Origin: Syntrophobacter sp. SbD2
GTDB lineage: Bacteria > Desulfobacterota > Binatia > UBA9968
Reading direction: 5' to 3'
DNA length: 39,310 nucleotides
Assembly (NCBI GenBank): GCA_945889495.1
Contig: CAMDBU010000041.1
Span: forward strand, 1 to 39,310
Part shown: in pieces, positions 23,314 through 31,892 of the stretch
Layout of the letters: each line of letters opens with the position of its first letter
How positions within the stretch are numbered: position 1 is the stretch's first letter
The notes under the pieces: model-generated
The model's input: the letters and a program-made list of their open reading frames with translations, nothing else
The model's database searches: none
What the model was told of the DNA's origin: nothing
Made by a program: the position numbers and the translations under genes

Positions 23314-25029
23314 CTACGCCGCCGCTTGCAGCGCCGTATTGTTGCCGCCACCGAGCACCGTGCCTGGCAATGCGCCAGAGTGCTTTTCTTTTTCCACCAG
23401 CACTTGGCCGTTGACGATGGTCATCTCGATGCCCACCGCTTTTTGGATAAAGCGCTTCTCGTTGCCCGGCAGGTCTTGGACCATCTCGGCGTCGCACTCG
23501 CGCACCGTCGCCGGATCGAACAGACAGATATCCGCCGCCATGCCGCGACGTAGTAGGCCGCGATCGGGCAGGCCGAAGATCGACGCCACCATGAAGGTCA
23601 GCTTGCGCACCGCTTCTTCGGTGGTCATGATCTGTTTCTCGCGCACCCAGTAGCCCAACAGGCGCGTCGCATAGCCGAAGCCCGCGTCGTAGATCAAATG
23701 CGCGCCGGCGTCGGACTGGCCGACCAGCACATAGGGGCTCTTGATGATTTCCGCCACGGCTTTTTCATCGCCATTGGTGCTAGAGGTTTGGAACTCGGTG
23801 TCCAATCCTTCTTCCAAAGATAAATCCAAGAAAGCGTCGATGACATCTTGATTGCGAATCTGGGCGATCTCGGCGACGCTCTTTTTCTCCAGCCACTTGT
23901 TCTCCGGCTTCACCGCGTTGATCAAATAGACCAAATCCCAGCGCCGCGAGAAGCGCGACGACTTCTTTTCTTCCACCGCTTCGTAGCGCATCTTCTTACG
24001 GGTCTCGGGGTCTTTGAGCGCTTCAATGCGCGCTTCCAGCGGCAGGAAGAGAATCGTCTTCCAGGTCGGCAGATCGTCGAACACTTGGGCGGTCTTCATG
24101 GTCAAGCGGTTGTTGAACAGGCGCGCGTTGCACAATGGATAGGACTGCACACCGCGGCTGATGGTCTCGCCGGCCAGGTCCAAGAGCTCGCGCCATTCGT
24201 TGGGTTTGTCCCAACGATGGGTGATGCTCTGCCAGATCACCGGCCGACCGGAACGGGACGAAATCGCCTCGAACAACTTCACGCTGTCAGGCATCGACAC
24301 CGACACGCCCAACGAGCCGCGGGAAATCTGCACCACGCCCTGATTGATCTCGCCCATGGCGCAGGCCAGTTCGATGATCTCCTCGTCGGTGGAAAACCGG
24401 CTCTGGATCGGCGTGCCGTCGGCGTACATGTGAACCGGATTTTGATTGGTCGAGAAGCCCGCCGCGCCGGCGCGGATGCTCGCCTTCAAGACTTCTTTCA
24501 TCTGATGGATTTCCGCCGGCGTGGCGGCGCGCTCGATGGATGCTTCGCCCATGACGTATTGGCGCAGCGCGCAGTGGCCGACCAAGGACGCCACGTTGAC
24601 GCCGAGATTGCCGCGCATGGTGTCCAGATATTGGCCGAAGGTGGTGAAACCCCAGGGCACGCCGGCCTTCAAAGCCGGAAAGGTGATCGCCTCGACGCGC
24701 TCGAAGCTGCGCAAGATGGTATCGCGATCCGCTTCCTTGCACGGCGCCAGGGACAAGCCGCAGTTGCCCGGGATAACCGTAGTCACGCCGTGATAACAAG
24801 AAGAAGTCGCCAACGGGTCCCACAGTAATTGCGCATCGAGATGGGTGTGAAAGTCGATGAAGCCCGGCGACACCGCCAGACCATCGGCATTGACCACTCG
24901 CTTGGCGCTGCCGTTGATGCGCCCGGTCTCGACAATCTTTCCGTCCTGCACCGCCACGTCGCCGAGGTAAGACGGCAGCCCGCTGCCGTCGTAAATCCGT
25001 CCACCTTTGATCAAAATATCGTAAGCCAT
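23314..25029 (-). CDS. D-aminoacylase-like amidohydrolase (N-acyl-D-amino-acid deacylase family)
   Basis: A 571-residue cytoplasmic metal-dependent hydrolase. It opens YDILIKGGRIYDGSG, has the beta-sandwich residues GDVAVQDGKIV, the metal motif PGFIDFHTHLD (H61, H63), GNCGLSLAPC, VGHCALRQYVMG, and VLVGQSDAGAHLIYDAGF carrying the late catalytic aspartate. It ends with GMAADICLFDPATV. These are features of D-aminoacylase and related amidohydrolases that cleave N-acyl bonds, but many family members have unknown substrates. The ATG at 25029 has GGAGGG upstream; an upstream extension to 25125 lacks support. It is divergent from the SBP at 25195. Confidence 0.9.
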   Translation of the reverse strand: MAYDILIKGGRIYDGSGLPSYLGDVAVQDGKIVETGRINGSAKRVVNADGLAVSPGFIDFHTHLDAQLLWDPLATSSCYHGVTTVIPGNCGLSLAPCKEADRDTILRSFERVEAITFPALKAGVPWGFTTFGQYLDTMRGNLGVNVASLVGHCALRQYVMGEASIERAATPAEIHQMKEVLKASIRAGAAGFSTNQNPVHMYADGTPIQSRFSTDEEIIELACAMGEINQGVVQISRGSLGVSVSMPDSVKLFEAISSRSGRPVIWQSITHRWDKPNEWRELLDLAGETISRGVQSYPLCNARLFNNRLTMKTAQVFDDLPTWKTILFLPLEARIEALKDPETRKKMRYEAVEEKKSSRFSRRWDLVYLINAVKPENKWLEKKSVAEIAQIRNQDVIDAFLDLSLEEGLDTEFQTSSTNGDEKAVAEIIKSPYVLVGQSDAGAHLIYDAGFGYATRLLGYWVREKQIMTTEEAVRKLTFMVASIFGLPDRGLLRRGMAADICLFDPATVRECDAEMVQDLPGNEKRFIQKAVGIEMTIVNGQVLVEKEKHSGALPGTVLGGGNNTALQAAA

Positions 25030-25194
25030 CAGAGACCCTCCTTGGGTTGTCGGCAATTTTCCTGAGCTTAGCGAGACAATGGCGCTACTGTCAACCGAAA
25101 GCCCCGGCGTAAATTCTTGCGCCAACTAGAGATTTCCACTAATCTCGGCAACGAACCCAACGCCAATCCAAACCAAACCAAACTGGAAATCCCT

Positions 25195-26241
25195 ATGAAA
25201 CTTCGCACCGCCATCGCGATCAGCTTATCCCTCGCCGCCGCTCCGGCCTGGAGCCAGACCCCAAAAACCGCCGCCGAACTGGGTGCCTACAGCGGCACCG
25301 ATCGGGAGAAAATATTGTTCGAGGGCGCCAAGAAAGAAGGCAAGTTGGTCTGGTACACGACGCTCGCCACCGATCAGAACAAACAGATCTCCGCCGCCTT
25401 CGAGAAAAAATATCCCGGCGTCGCCGTCGATACCTTCCGCACCGGCTCGAGCGCGTTGGCGCAGCGGCTGCTGACCGAAGCCAAAGCGCGCCGTTACATC
25501 GCCGACGCCATCGAGACCACGCCGCCCGGGCTGATGACCTTTCGCGACAACAAGTTGCTACTGCCCCTCACCTCGCCCCATCTCGCCGCCTTTCCCGAGG
25601 ACGCCAAAGAGCGCGCCAACAAGACCCTGGTCTACTGGACCACCGTGCGCGAATCCTACGTCGGCCTGTCCTACAACAAGCGCCATCTGAACGCCGCCGA
25701 CGTGCCGAAAAACTTCGACGGCCTGATGCGTCCGGCGTTGAAAGACAACTTGGGCATCGCCGGCGAGGACACCGGCGCGCGCATGATCGGCGCCATGGTC
25801 AAAGTCAAAGGCGAGCCCTGGGTGCGCAAGCTCAAGGAACAAAACATGCGCATCCACATGATGGCCGGCAGCGCGCTCACCCAACTGGTCGCCGCCGGCG
25901 AAATCTACGCCTCGCCGAGCCAGTTCTACAGCGCGACCAATGTTGCCGCCAAGCGGGGTGCGCCAGTGGCCTGGATGCCGATGGACTTGGTAGTCGCCAG
26001 TGCCGGTGGCGCCGCCGTATCGGTCAGCGCGCCTCACCCTCACGCCGCGTTACTATTCACCGACTTTTTGATGAGCCCGGAAGGCCAGAAGTTATATGAA
26101 GACCTATTCTTCGGCGTCGCCCAAAAAGACTACGGCTGGAAAAAATGGTACCCGGAAAAAGCCGGCACCCTGGCGCAATACGAAGAAGCGCTGGACGGCT
26201 GGCATAAGCTAATGAAGGAGATCACCCGCAAGGGGCCGTGA
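25195..26241 (+). CDS. Extracellular solute-binding protein (family 1)
   Basis: A 348-residue periplasmic binding protein with a clear signal peptide (KLRTAIAISLSLAAAPAWSQ). It shows GKLVWYTTLATDQNKQISAAFEKKYPGV, a TGSSALAQRLLTEA segment, LMRPALKDNLGIAGEDT and HPHAALLFTDFLMSPEGQKLY. It shares the architecture of the SBPs at 1882 and 13457. The ATG at 25195 follows CTGGAAAT; a longer frame from 25117 would bury the signal peptide. It is divergent from the D-aminoacylase-like gene and has no transporter partner nearby. Confidence 0.88.
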   Translation: MKLRTAIAISLSLAAAPAWSQTPKTAAELGAYSGTDREKILFEGAKKEGKLVWYTTLATDQNKQISAAFEKKYPGVAVDTFRTGSSALAQRLLTEAKARRYIADAIETTPPGLMTFRDNKLLLPLTSPHLAAFPEDAKERANKTLVYWTTVRESYVGLSYNKRHLNAADVPKNFDGLMRPALKDNLGIAGEDTGARMIGAMVKVKGEPWVRKLKEQNMRIHMMAGSALTQLVAAGEIYASPSQFYSATNVAAKRGAPVAWMPMDLVVASAGGAAVSVSAPHPHAALLFTDFLMSPEGQKLYEDLFFGVAQKDYGWKKWYPEKAGTLAQYEEALDGWHKLMKEITRKGP

Positions 26242-26247
26242 CGGAAG

Positions 26248-26310
26248 TCGTGATCGTGGTCGTGATTCGTGGTCGTGATTCGTGCTCGTGCTCGTGATTC
26301 GTGTTCGTGG
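26248..26310. repeat. TCGTGN tandem tract
   Basis: About ten units of TCGTGA, TCGTGG, TCGTGC or TCGTGAT run in the same direction directly after the SBP stop. The 6-7 base period and lack of coding potential mark it as a low-complexity tandem repeat. Confidence 0.7.
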
Positions 26311-26365
26311 GACCGGAGCGAACGTGGGTAAAGTTTGCAGCTGGCAGATCGATCGCTAATCCGTC

Positions 26366-26385
26366 ATACCGGCGCAGGCCGGTAT
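26366..26385. repeat. Perfect hairpin ATACCGGC-GCAG-GCCGGTAT
   Basis: An exact 8-bp stem with a four-base loop, in the context GTCATACCGGCGCAGGCC. This is the GTCATTCCCGCGNAGGCGGGAAT type of dispersed palindrome found in many bacterial intergenic regions. Confidence 0.75.
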
Positions 26386-26421
26386 CCATCCGATTCAAAT
26401 ATCGCGCAATCCAGAAAATGC

Positions 26422-26443
26422 TGGGTTACGCTCCGCTAACCCA
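26422..26443. repeat. Hairpin TGGGTTA-CGCTCCGC-TAACCCA
   Basis: A 7-bp perfect stem with an 8-base loop, followed by ACCTAC. It matches the widespread GTTGGGTTACGCTNCGCTAACCCAAC dispersed element. No gene overlaps it. Confidence 0.7.
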
Positions 26444-26460
26444 ACCTACAAAGTTTTAAT

Positions 26461-26541
26461 TTTTTGCGCCCTTTGCGTTCTTTGCGGCCAATCCCCAATT
26501 CCGACTCCCCTACTTTGTGCCCTTTGTGCTCTTTGTGGTTA
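26461..26541. repeat. Two same-strand 9-bp-period repeat copies
   Basis: T-rich arms at 26461-26489 (CTTTGCGTT units) and 26513-26541 (CTTTGTGCT units) lie in the same orientation, unlike the usual inverted pairs, and end ten bases before the stop of the SNF2 gene. The whole gap 26242-26550 thus holds four repeat families and no gene. Confidence 0.75.
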
Positions 26542-26550
26542 CCTCTCCCC

Positions 26551-29500
26551 TCACGACAGCAGCAACTCCAGATCGTCCCGCGTCAAATTGCGCATCACGC
26601 TGTTATCCGCCGTGATAATTGCATCGGCCAAGTCGCGCTTGGATTTTTGTAGTTCCAAGACTTTTTCTTCCACGGTGTCGCGGGCGATCAATCGGTACGC
26701 GAAGACCTTGCGGGTCTGGCCGATGCGGTGGGCGCGGTCGATGGCCTGGGCTTCGACCGCGGGATTCCACCAGGGATCGAGTAGATAGACATACTCGGCG
26801 GCGTGCAGGTTCAAGCCCAGGCCGCCGGCTTTCAAGCTGATTAAAAACAATTTCGCGTTGGGATCGTTCTGAAACTCCTCGACCTTGGCCTGGCGATCGC
26901 GAGTGCGGCCGTCGAGGTAGACGTAGGGGATATTTAGCTTGTCCAGGCGGCTGCGTAGGATCGCCAGCAGGCTGGTGAACTGGGAAAACACCAGCGCCTT
27001 GTGATTTTCATCGAGCACCTGTTCGAGCTGGGCGAGCAGCGTATCGATCTTGGCGCTGGGCTCGCCGACTTTCTTCTTGTCGATCAAGCCCGGATGGCAA
27101 GCCGCTTGGCGCAAACGCAAGAGCGCTTCGAGGACTTGAATCTTGTACTGCCCCGAGCCTTCGCCGGCGCCGTTTTTCAACAGGCGCGCCCGGTAGAAAT
27201 CGCGCAGCTCGTTGTAAAGCTTTTTGTCGTTGCCTTCGAGATCGCAGTAGATCGTCTGCTCGGTCTTCTCCGGCAGCTCCGGCGCCACCTGCGCCTTGGT
27301 ACGCCGCAAGATAAACGGCCGCAGCGCCTTGCCGAGTACCTGGCGCGTGCTGTCGTCGGGATTCTTGCCGGCGCGGCCGAACACAGACGCGCTGCCGAGC
27401 ATGCCGGGATTGAGGAATTCAAACAGGCTCCACAATTCGCCTAAATGATTTTCCACCGGCGTGCCGCTCATCGCCAAACGGTGATCGGCCTTGACCAAGC
27501 GCACCGCCTTGGCCGCCAGCGTGCTGGAGTTCTTGATCGCCTGGGCTTCATCGAGGATGCAATAATCGAAACGAACGTCCTTGAACGCCACGACATCGCT
27601 GCGCAACGTGCCGTAGGTGGTGAGCACGACATCGTAGTTGTCGAAATGTTCGCCCGGCTTCAAACGCGCCGCGCCGGTGTGATCCAGGATGGCGAGCTTA
27701 GGCGTAAAGCGCGCCGCTTCCTGCTTCCAGTGAAAGATCAACGAGCGCGGCACAACGACCAAGGCGGGCGGCGGCGAGTTGTCCGGGTCGGTGCGGCGCA
27801 GCTCCCGGCGCGCTTCGAGATGCGCTAACACTTGAATGGTTTTGCCCAGCCCCATGTCGTCGGCCAGACAGCCACCGAAACCGAAGCGCTGGAGAAACTG
27901 CAGCCAACCCAAACCTTCGAGCTGATAGTGGCGCAGCTCGCCGTGGAACTCGCCGGCCGGCGCCGCCGCGGCGACGCCGGAAAAATTCTGTAGCTCTCGG
28001 CGCACCCGCTCGAACACGGCATCGAAGGATATCGCCGGCTCGCTGGCGAGCAGGGCATCGAGCAGTCCGGCCTGCGAGCGCGCGAAATGCACGCCGTCGC
28101 CCTCGAAGGTGCCGAGGCCGGCGAGCATGCTGTATTTGGTCAACCACTCTTCGGGAATGATGCCGAGCGAGCCGTCGTCCAAGCGCACCGTTGCGTCGCC
28201 TTGCTTGATCGCCCGCAATAAGCGCGGCAAACCGACCTTGGTGTCGCCGAACTCGGCGGCGCCGTCGATACCGAACCAATCGACCCCCGAGTTCACCTGC
28301 ATGGTCAGGGCGCCGGCGTTGCGATACAAGCTGCCCTGAGCTTCGATATGCCAGCCTTCGGCCGATAGCACGCGCACCACCCGGCCCAACTGATCCGGCG
28401 CGATCTGTAAGTCGACCCGGTCGTATTCCCAACCCTTGCGAAAACCCAACTGCTTGAGGCGCGCCAGGGCGCCCTCCTCGGCCGCGCGATCGCGGGTCAC
28501 CAGGCGGCGTTGTTCCTTTTGATAAAAGCCACCGCCGCGATCCTGCTGCGACACCAACGCGCCGCCGTAGTCGAAGGACAGCTCGGCGGTGAGTCGCTCG
28601 CGGCTCCAGCTATTGCGCTTGCCGGGTTTTAAAAACAGCCGCGGCCGCGGCGCGCCGGCGACGGTTTCGAACTGCAACTCGGCGGGCAACTCCAGCCGTG
28701 GCCGGTTGGGGATCGACACCAATTCGTCGAGAAAGACTTCGCTATCCTCGGCGGCAAAGGTTACCGCCACCGGCCCAATCAACACCGACACCCAGGCAAA
28801 GGCGCCGTGATCGTTCAAGCGCGCGATACGACCATCGTGAAAGATCAAACCACCGGGTATCAACAATAGTGGCTCCGACAAACTCAATTCCGCCGCGCCG
28901 CGGCGCAGCGAGCCGGCCAGCCGGTAGCGCCCACCATCGCTCTCGCGCTCTACGGTCAAACACAGCTCCCAGGCCGGGCCATCGTCCCATTGCAGAGGCG
29001 TATCGCTGTGCAACTTCGGACTGCGCAACAGGCAGCGGCCCGACTGGCACATGAGCGGCAGCGCCAGCTCCCAGAGATTTTCCGGCACGGCGAACAACGA
29101 CGGCGCGCTGTCGTAATAAGAAGAATAACTGTAACCCAAGTCCTGGCGCGCGCCGAACAGCATGGCGGCGATGCGCCGGTCGGTGGCATCGGTGAGCGCT
29201 TCGACTTCGCGCGAATAAAGCCGTTGGCTTTTCAGCTTGCCCCAGTCGCCGTTGGTCTTGCGCTCGCGTCGGGCGACTTCGATGGTCAACTTGCCGCGGC
29301 TCACGGTGTAGTCGACATCGATTAAATAAAATAACTCGCGCTCCGGCGTCGGCCGGTCATCAAACGGCGTCACCGCCGGGGTCAAGGCATAGCGCAGGGT
29401 CTGGAGCTGCTGTTGCCAGCCCGGCGCTTGGCCCTTGGGCGGCCGAGACCGCGCCACCACCGGTCCGCCCGGAAGTAAACTAGCGCGGCGCTCACCCAGA

Positions 29501-29802
29501 TAATCTTCGGAATCGAGAATTTTTTTCAGGCAGCCGCGTTCCTCCGCCGCCAACGCGGTGGCCCAGATATGCTTGCAGGCATTCGAGTCGCCGGTGAAAA
29601 ATGGACAGGTACACGAGTAGTCGAGAAAGCCGTCGGCCACCGACAAGCTGACCCGGTAAACCTGCGAGCCTTGCACCCGGGCCGACACCGCGCGCTCGCC
29701 GGCGTCGAGCAAACGCACCGCCCCATGGCCGTAATAAGTGCGCCCGCGCTTCTGCGTGATCGTCGCGGTCTCGGCGTCGAGTTCGTCGGTGAGGTAACCC
29801 AT
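26551..29802 (-). CDS. SWIM zinc-finger SNF2-family helicase
   Basis: A 1083-residue ATP-dependent DNA translocase. An N-terminal SWIM zinc finger is visible (C64, C66, C76, H78 in CTCPFFTGDSNACKH). The helicase core starts with HYQLEGLGWLQFLQRFGFGGCLADDMGLGKT (Walker A near residue 650), DEAQ box near 750, and SGTPVENHLGELWSLFEFLNPGMLG. The second lobe shows LVFSQFTSLL, SLKAGGLGLNL and RAHRIGQTRKVFAYRLI. This layout matches bacterial SNF2 proteins such as HepA/RapA relatives with SWIM fingers, implicated in transcription or repair. The ATG has no clear ribosome binding site. Its neighbours give no functional hint beyond an Mrr-type nuclease about 2 kb away. Confidence 0.93.
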   Translation of the reverse strand: MGYLTDELDAETATITQKRGRTYYGHGAVRLLDAGERAVSARVQGSQVYRVSLSVADGFLDYSCTCPFFTGDSNACKHIWATALAAEERGCLKKILDSEDYLGERRASLLPGGPVVARSRPPKGQAPGWQQQLQTLRYALTPAVTPFDDRPTPERELFYLIDVDYTVSRGKLTIEVARRERKTNGDWGKLKSQRLYSREVEALTDATDRRIAAMLFGARQDLGYSYSSYYDSAPSLFAVPENLWELALPLMCQSGRCLLRSPKLHSDTPLQWDDGPAWELCLTVERESDGGRYRLAGSLRRGAAELSLSEPLLLIPGGLIFHDGRIARLNDHGAFAWVSVLIGPVAVTFAAEDSEVFLDELVSIPNRPRLELPAELQFETVAGAPRPRLFLKPGKRNSWSRERLTAELSFDYGGALVSQQDRGGGFYQKEQRRLVTRDRAAEEGALARLKQLGFRKGWEYDRVDLQIAPDQLGRVVRVLSAEGWHIEAQGSLYRNAGALTMQVNSGVDWFGIDGAAEFGDTKVGLPRLLRAIKQGDATVRLDDGSLGIIPEEWLTKYSMLAGLGTFEGDGVHFARSQAGLLDALLASEPAISFDAVFERVRRELQNFSGVAAAAPAGEFHGELRHYQLEGLGWLQFLQRFGFGGCLADDMGLGKTIQVLAHLEARRELRRTDPDNSPPPALVVVPRSLIFHWKQEAARFTPKLAILDHTGAARLKPGEHFDNYDVVLTTYGTLRSDVVAFKDVRFDYCILDEAQAIKNSSTLAAKAVRLVKADHRLAMSGTPVENHLGELWSLFEFLNPGMLGSASVFGRAGKNPDDSTRQVLGKALRPFILRRTKAQVAPELPEKTEQTIYCDLEGNDKKLYNELRDFYRARLLKNGAGEGSGQYKIQVLEALLRLRQAACHPGLIDKKKVGEPSAKIDTLLAQLEQVLDENHKALVFSQFTSLLAILRSRLDKLNIPYVYLDGRTRDRQAKVEEFQNDPNAKLFLISLKAGGLGLNLHAAEYVYLLDPWWNPAVEAQAIDRAHRIGQTRKVFAYRLIARDTVEEKVLELQKSKRDLADAIITADNSVMRNLTRDDLELLLS

Positions 29803-29916
29803 TTTGAACTGACAAGGTTAACCCACACACCGAAAGAAGTCCACGATTGTGGCTACGAAACTATCGATTGGCGCGGTAAATAGTTGATTGCGCGGGCTGA
29901 ACCGGAATCGGAGTAG

Positions 29917-30054
29917 CTCTCGCAAAGGCGCGAAGGCGCAAAGTGACGGGCCACGGCCCGTCAGTCGGAAAAGAAACAACCGAACTGGAGAAGGCGTTTC
30001 CTAGGATCGAAGGATTCCTTATCTTACCTTAGCGTCTTTGCGCCTTTGCGAGAG
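29917..30054. repeat. Inverted repeat pair with internal perfect palindrome
   Basis: Arms at 29917-29943 and 30028-30054 are reverse complements built of CTTTGCGC / CGCAAAGG units of 8-9 bases. Between them, 29944-29963 is a perfect 9-bp stem, TGACGGGCC-AC-GGCCCGTCA. The gap 29803-30143 (341 bases) between the divergent SNF2 and amidohydrolase genes is mostly this element. Confidence 0.75.
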
Positions 30055-30143
30055 AAATTCCGACTTGACCAAAGACCGCCATCGGATTGACAACTCAGCG
30101 CGGCGCGTGCGACAAAATCTCTGAACAATTTCCTGGAGGCAGC

Positions 30144-31178
30144 ATGAAAAATAGCAGCCAGCGCATCATCGACGCCGACGGCCATGTGCGCGAGACCGAC
30201 GAAGAAATCATCGAATTCATGTCCGCCGGTTACCGCAACCGGCGCGACGCCATGCTGTATTTTCCGCTGACGCCGCACCATGGCTGGCATCGGTCGATAC
30301 CGGCCAACGATTTCCGGCCTTCAGACTTCCGCGTGCCCGATTGGCGCGAATGGGCGGCGAAACTCGACGAAGGCGGTTTTGAATTGACCGTGCTCTACCC
30401 GACCCGCTTCATGCATATCGGCCAGATCGGCAATCCGGTCTACGCCATCGAACTGTGCCATGCCTACAACGATTATCTGCATGAGCGCTTTTTGCGCCAC
30501 GACCGGCGCTTTCGCGGCATGGCGATTTTACCCTTGCAAGATCCCAAGGCAGCGGTGAAAGAATTGCGCCGGGTGGTTAAGCGCTATGGTTTTGTCGGCG
30601 GCATTTTGCCGGCCGATGGCTTGCAGCTGCCGTTGGGCCATAAACAATATTGGCCGGTGTACCAGGAAGCCGACCGGTTGGGCTGCGTGCTGTCGGTGCA
30701 TTCGTGCAACTCCCTGCGCGACAACGACCGTTATCTGGTGCCCAATGAAGCCGCTACGCTGACGCACGTGATCCCGCAAATGCGCCAGTTCACCAACATC
30801 ATGTTTTCCGGCGTGATGAATAAACTGAAAAAACTCCGCCTGGGATTTTTGGAAGCCGGCAGCGGCTGGGCGCCCTACCTGATCGACAAGATCGAAGATC
30901 GCTTGCAGCGCGTGCCGCCGTCCGAACGCCCCGTGCTGCCGAGCGAGCTGTTAGCGCGCAAGCAGCTCTATTTTCAATGCGGCGAGGAGATGACTACCAA
31001 GCGCGACGTCGAACTATTGGGCGACGACTGTCTACTCTGGGCCTCCGACTTCCCCCACGAAGCGACCAGGACCGACATGAAAAAGTTAGTGCGCGAACAT
31101 TTTGCCAGAAAAGATTTGAGCCCGGCGGCAAAAAAGAAAACCATCTACGACAACGCCAAGCGGTTCTACGCGCTGTAA
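30144..31178 (+). CDS. Amidohydrolase_2 family protein (shorter type)
   Basis: A 344-residue TIM-barrel hydrolase or decarboxylase of the amidohydrolase_2 family. Motifs: RIIDADGHVRETDE (D-x-H), GGILPADGLQLPLGHKQYWPVYQEA, LSVHSCNS, RLGFLEAGSGWAPYLID and WASDFPHEATRTDM. It is shorter than and distinct from the ~480-residue pair at 8345 and 15712, lacking their N-terminal insertion. The ATG at 30144 has TGGAGG upstream; an earlier start at 30087 lacks a site. It stands alone on the plus strand. Substrate unknown. Confidence 0.88.
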   Translation: MKNSSQRIIDADGHVRETDEEIIEFMSAGYRNRRDAMLYFPLTPHHGWHRSIPANDFRPSDFRVPDWREWAAKLDEGGFELTVLYPTRFMHIGQIGNPVYAIELCHAYNDYLHERFLRHDRRFRGMAILPLQDPKAAVKELRRVVKRYGFVGGILPADGLQLPLGHKQYWPVYQEADRLGCVLSVHSCNSLRDNDRYLVPNEAATLTHVIPQMRQFTNIMFSGVMNKLKKLRLGFLEAGSGWAPYLIDKIEDRLQRVPPSERPVLPSELLARKQLYFQCGEEMTTKRDVELLGDDCLLWASDFPHEATRTDMKKLVREHFARKDLSPAAKKKTIYDNAKRFYAL

Positions 31179-31245
31179 GCGGGTAACAAGGGGTGGGTAT
31201 TGACGCACACGACGGCTACCGGCACTGCCCTTCTCAACGCGATGG

Positions 31246-31419
31246 TTAGCTTCCGGTAGGTTTCAGCCGCAGCTTGGGTGGACGGGATACGACCGGGTGG
31301 GCGGATTCTTTTTCTTTCTTTTTCAAGTCGGCACAGATCGCCGACAAGTCGTAGTTGAATTTTGCCGCATGGACTTCTCTGGCCTTGCGAACTTCATCTA
31401 CTATGGGATCTGATTTCAT
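31246..31419 (-). CDS. Small antitoxin-like protein after the PIN remnant
   Basis: A 57-residue protein, MKSDPIVDEVRKAREVHAAKFNYDLSAICADLKKKEKES..., followed by a basic tail ending KPTGS. This pattern, DPI(V)xEVRKARExHAAxFNYDLxAI, is a recognisable small family commonly encoded beside PIN-domain genes. It starts at ATG 31419, overlapping the PIN fragment stop by four bases (ATGA), with GGGAGG upstream. An antitoxin or accessory role is inferred from context. It appears intact while its partner is not. Confidence 0.72.
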   Translation of the reverse strand: MKSDPIVDEVRKAREVHAAKFNYDLSAICADLKKKEKESAHPVVSRPPKLRLKPTGS

Positions 31420-31650
31420 GGTTCACCGCCTCCCAATTCTTCGGGCGAACAAATAACCGGGCTCTCATACCCCGCCGCTTCGATGACGGCTCTGATTCGT
31501 GCTTTCATTTCGGCGTTGTTGATATGGCGAAAATTCCAAGTCAAAAGAAAATCCATTCCGTGCACGGTCGCCAGTGCTATATGCAACGCATCTTCGGGAC
31601 TCGCTAAAGGTATCGCTCGATCATCCAACAACCGCTTGGCTAATGAATCA
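31416..31650 (-). pseudogene. PIN-domain toxin, C-terminal half only
   Basis: The frame carries LAKRLLDDRAIPLASPEDALHIALATVHGMDFLLTWNFRHI and AGYESPVICSPEELGG, the C-terminal half of a PIN protein with the EDALH and MDFLLTWN acidic positions. Upstream of about 31650 the frame is out of phase with anything PIN-like; the first catalytic aspartate and N-terminal half are missing. The 5' border is fused to a truncated YgiT-type zinc-finger gene read in another frame. The junction coordinate is approximate. Confidence 0.65.
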
Positions 31651-31750
31651 TGGGAATGTCCCCGATCACGACGAGACTTTCGCCGCGGCCAAAGCTCTTG
31701 GTCGTCTTCTTGGCAACGGCCGCTTGGGCTCCACAAAGTTCACACTTCAT
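31640..31750 (-). pseudogene. YgiT-type zinc finger antitoxin, truncated
   Basis: ATG at 31750 opens MKCELCGAQAAVAKKTTKSF and continues GRGESLVVIGDIPMIH before a TAG at 31640, 36 residues in all. This is the first half of a YgiT zinc finger with only the first CxxC. The expected second CxxC would follow exactly where the sequence switches into the PIN fragment, so two toxin-antitoxin loci seem to have been joined by a deletion. Confidence 0.6.
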
Positions 31751-31892
31751 GATTCTTTCGTTACGAAAAGACTCCCGACCCTTTTCCTCACTCTGGCTGC
31801 GGGATAACTGCTTACCGTTCAGCGGCAGCCGCATCAGATAACAGAACCCGACGCGCGCACACAATAGCGACTGTCACACTGCAACAGTTTGG

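Noticed and set aside
26248-26541. CRISPR array
   Set aside because: Units are 6-9 bases, contiguous or imperfect, with no regular spacers and no cas genes in the window.
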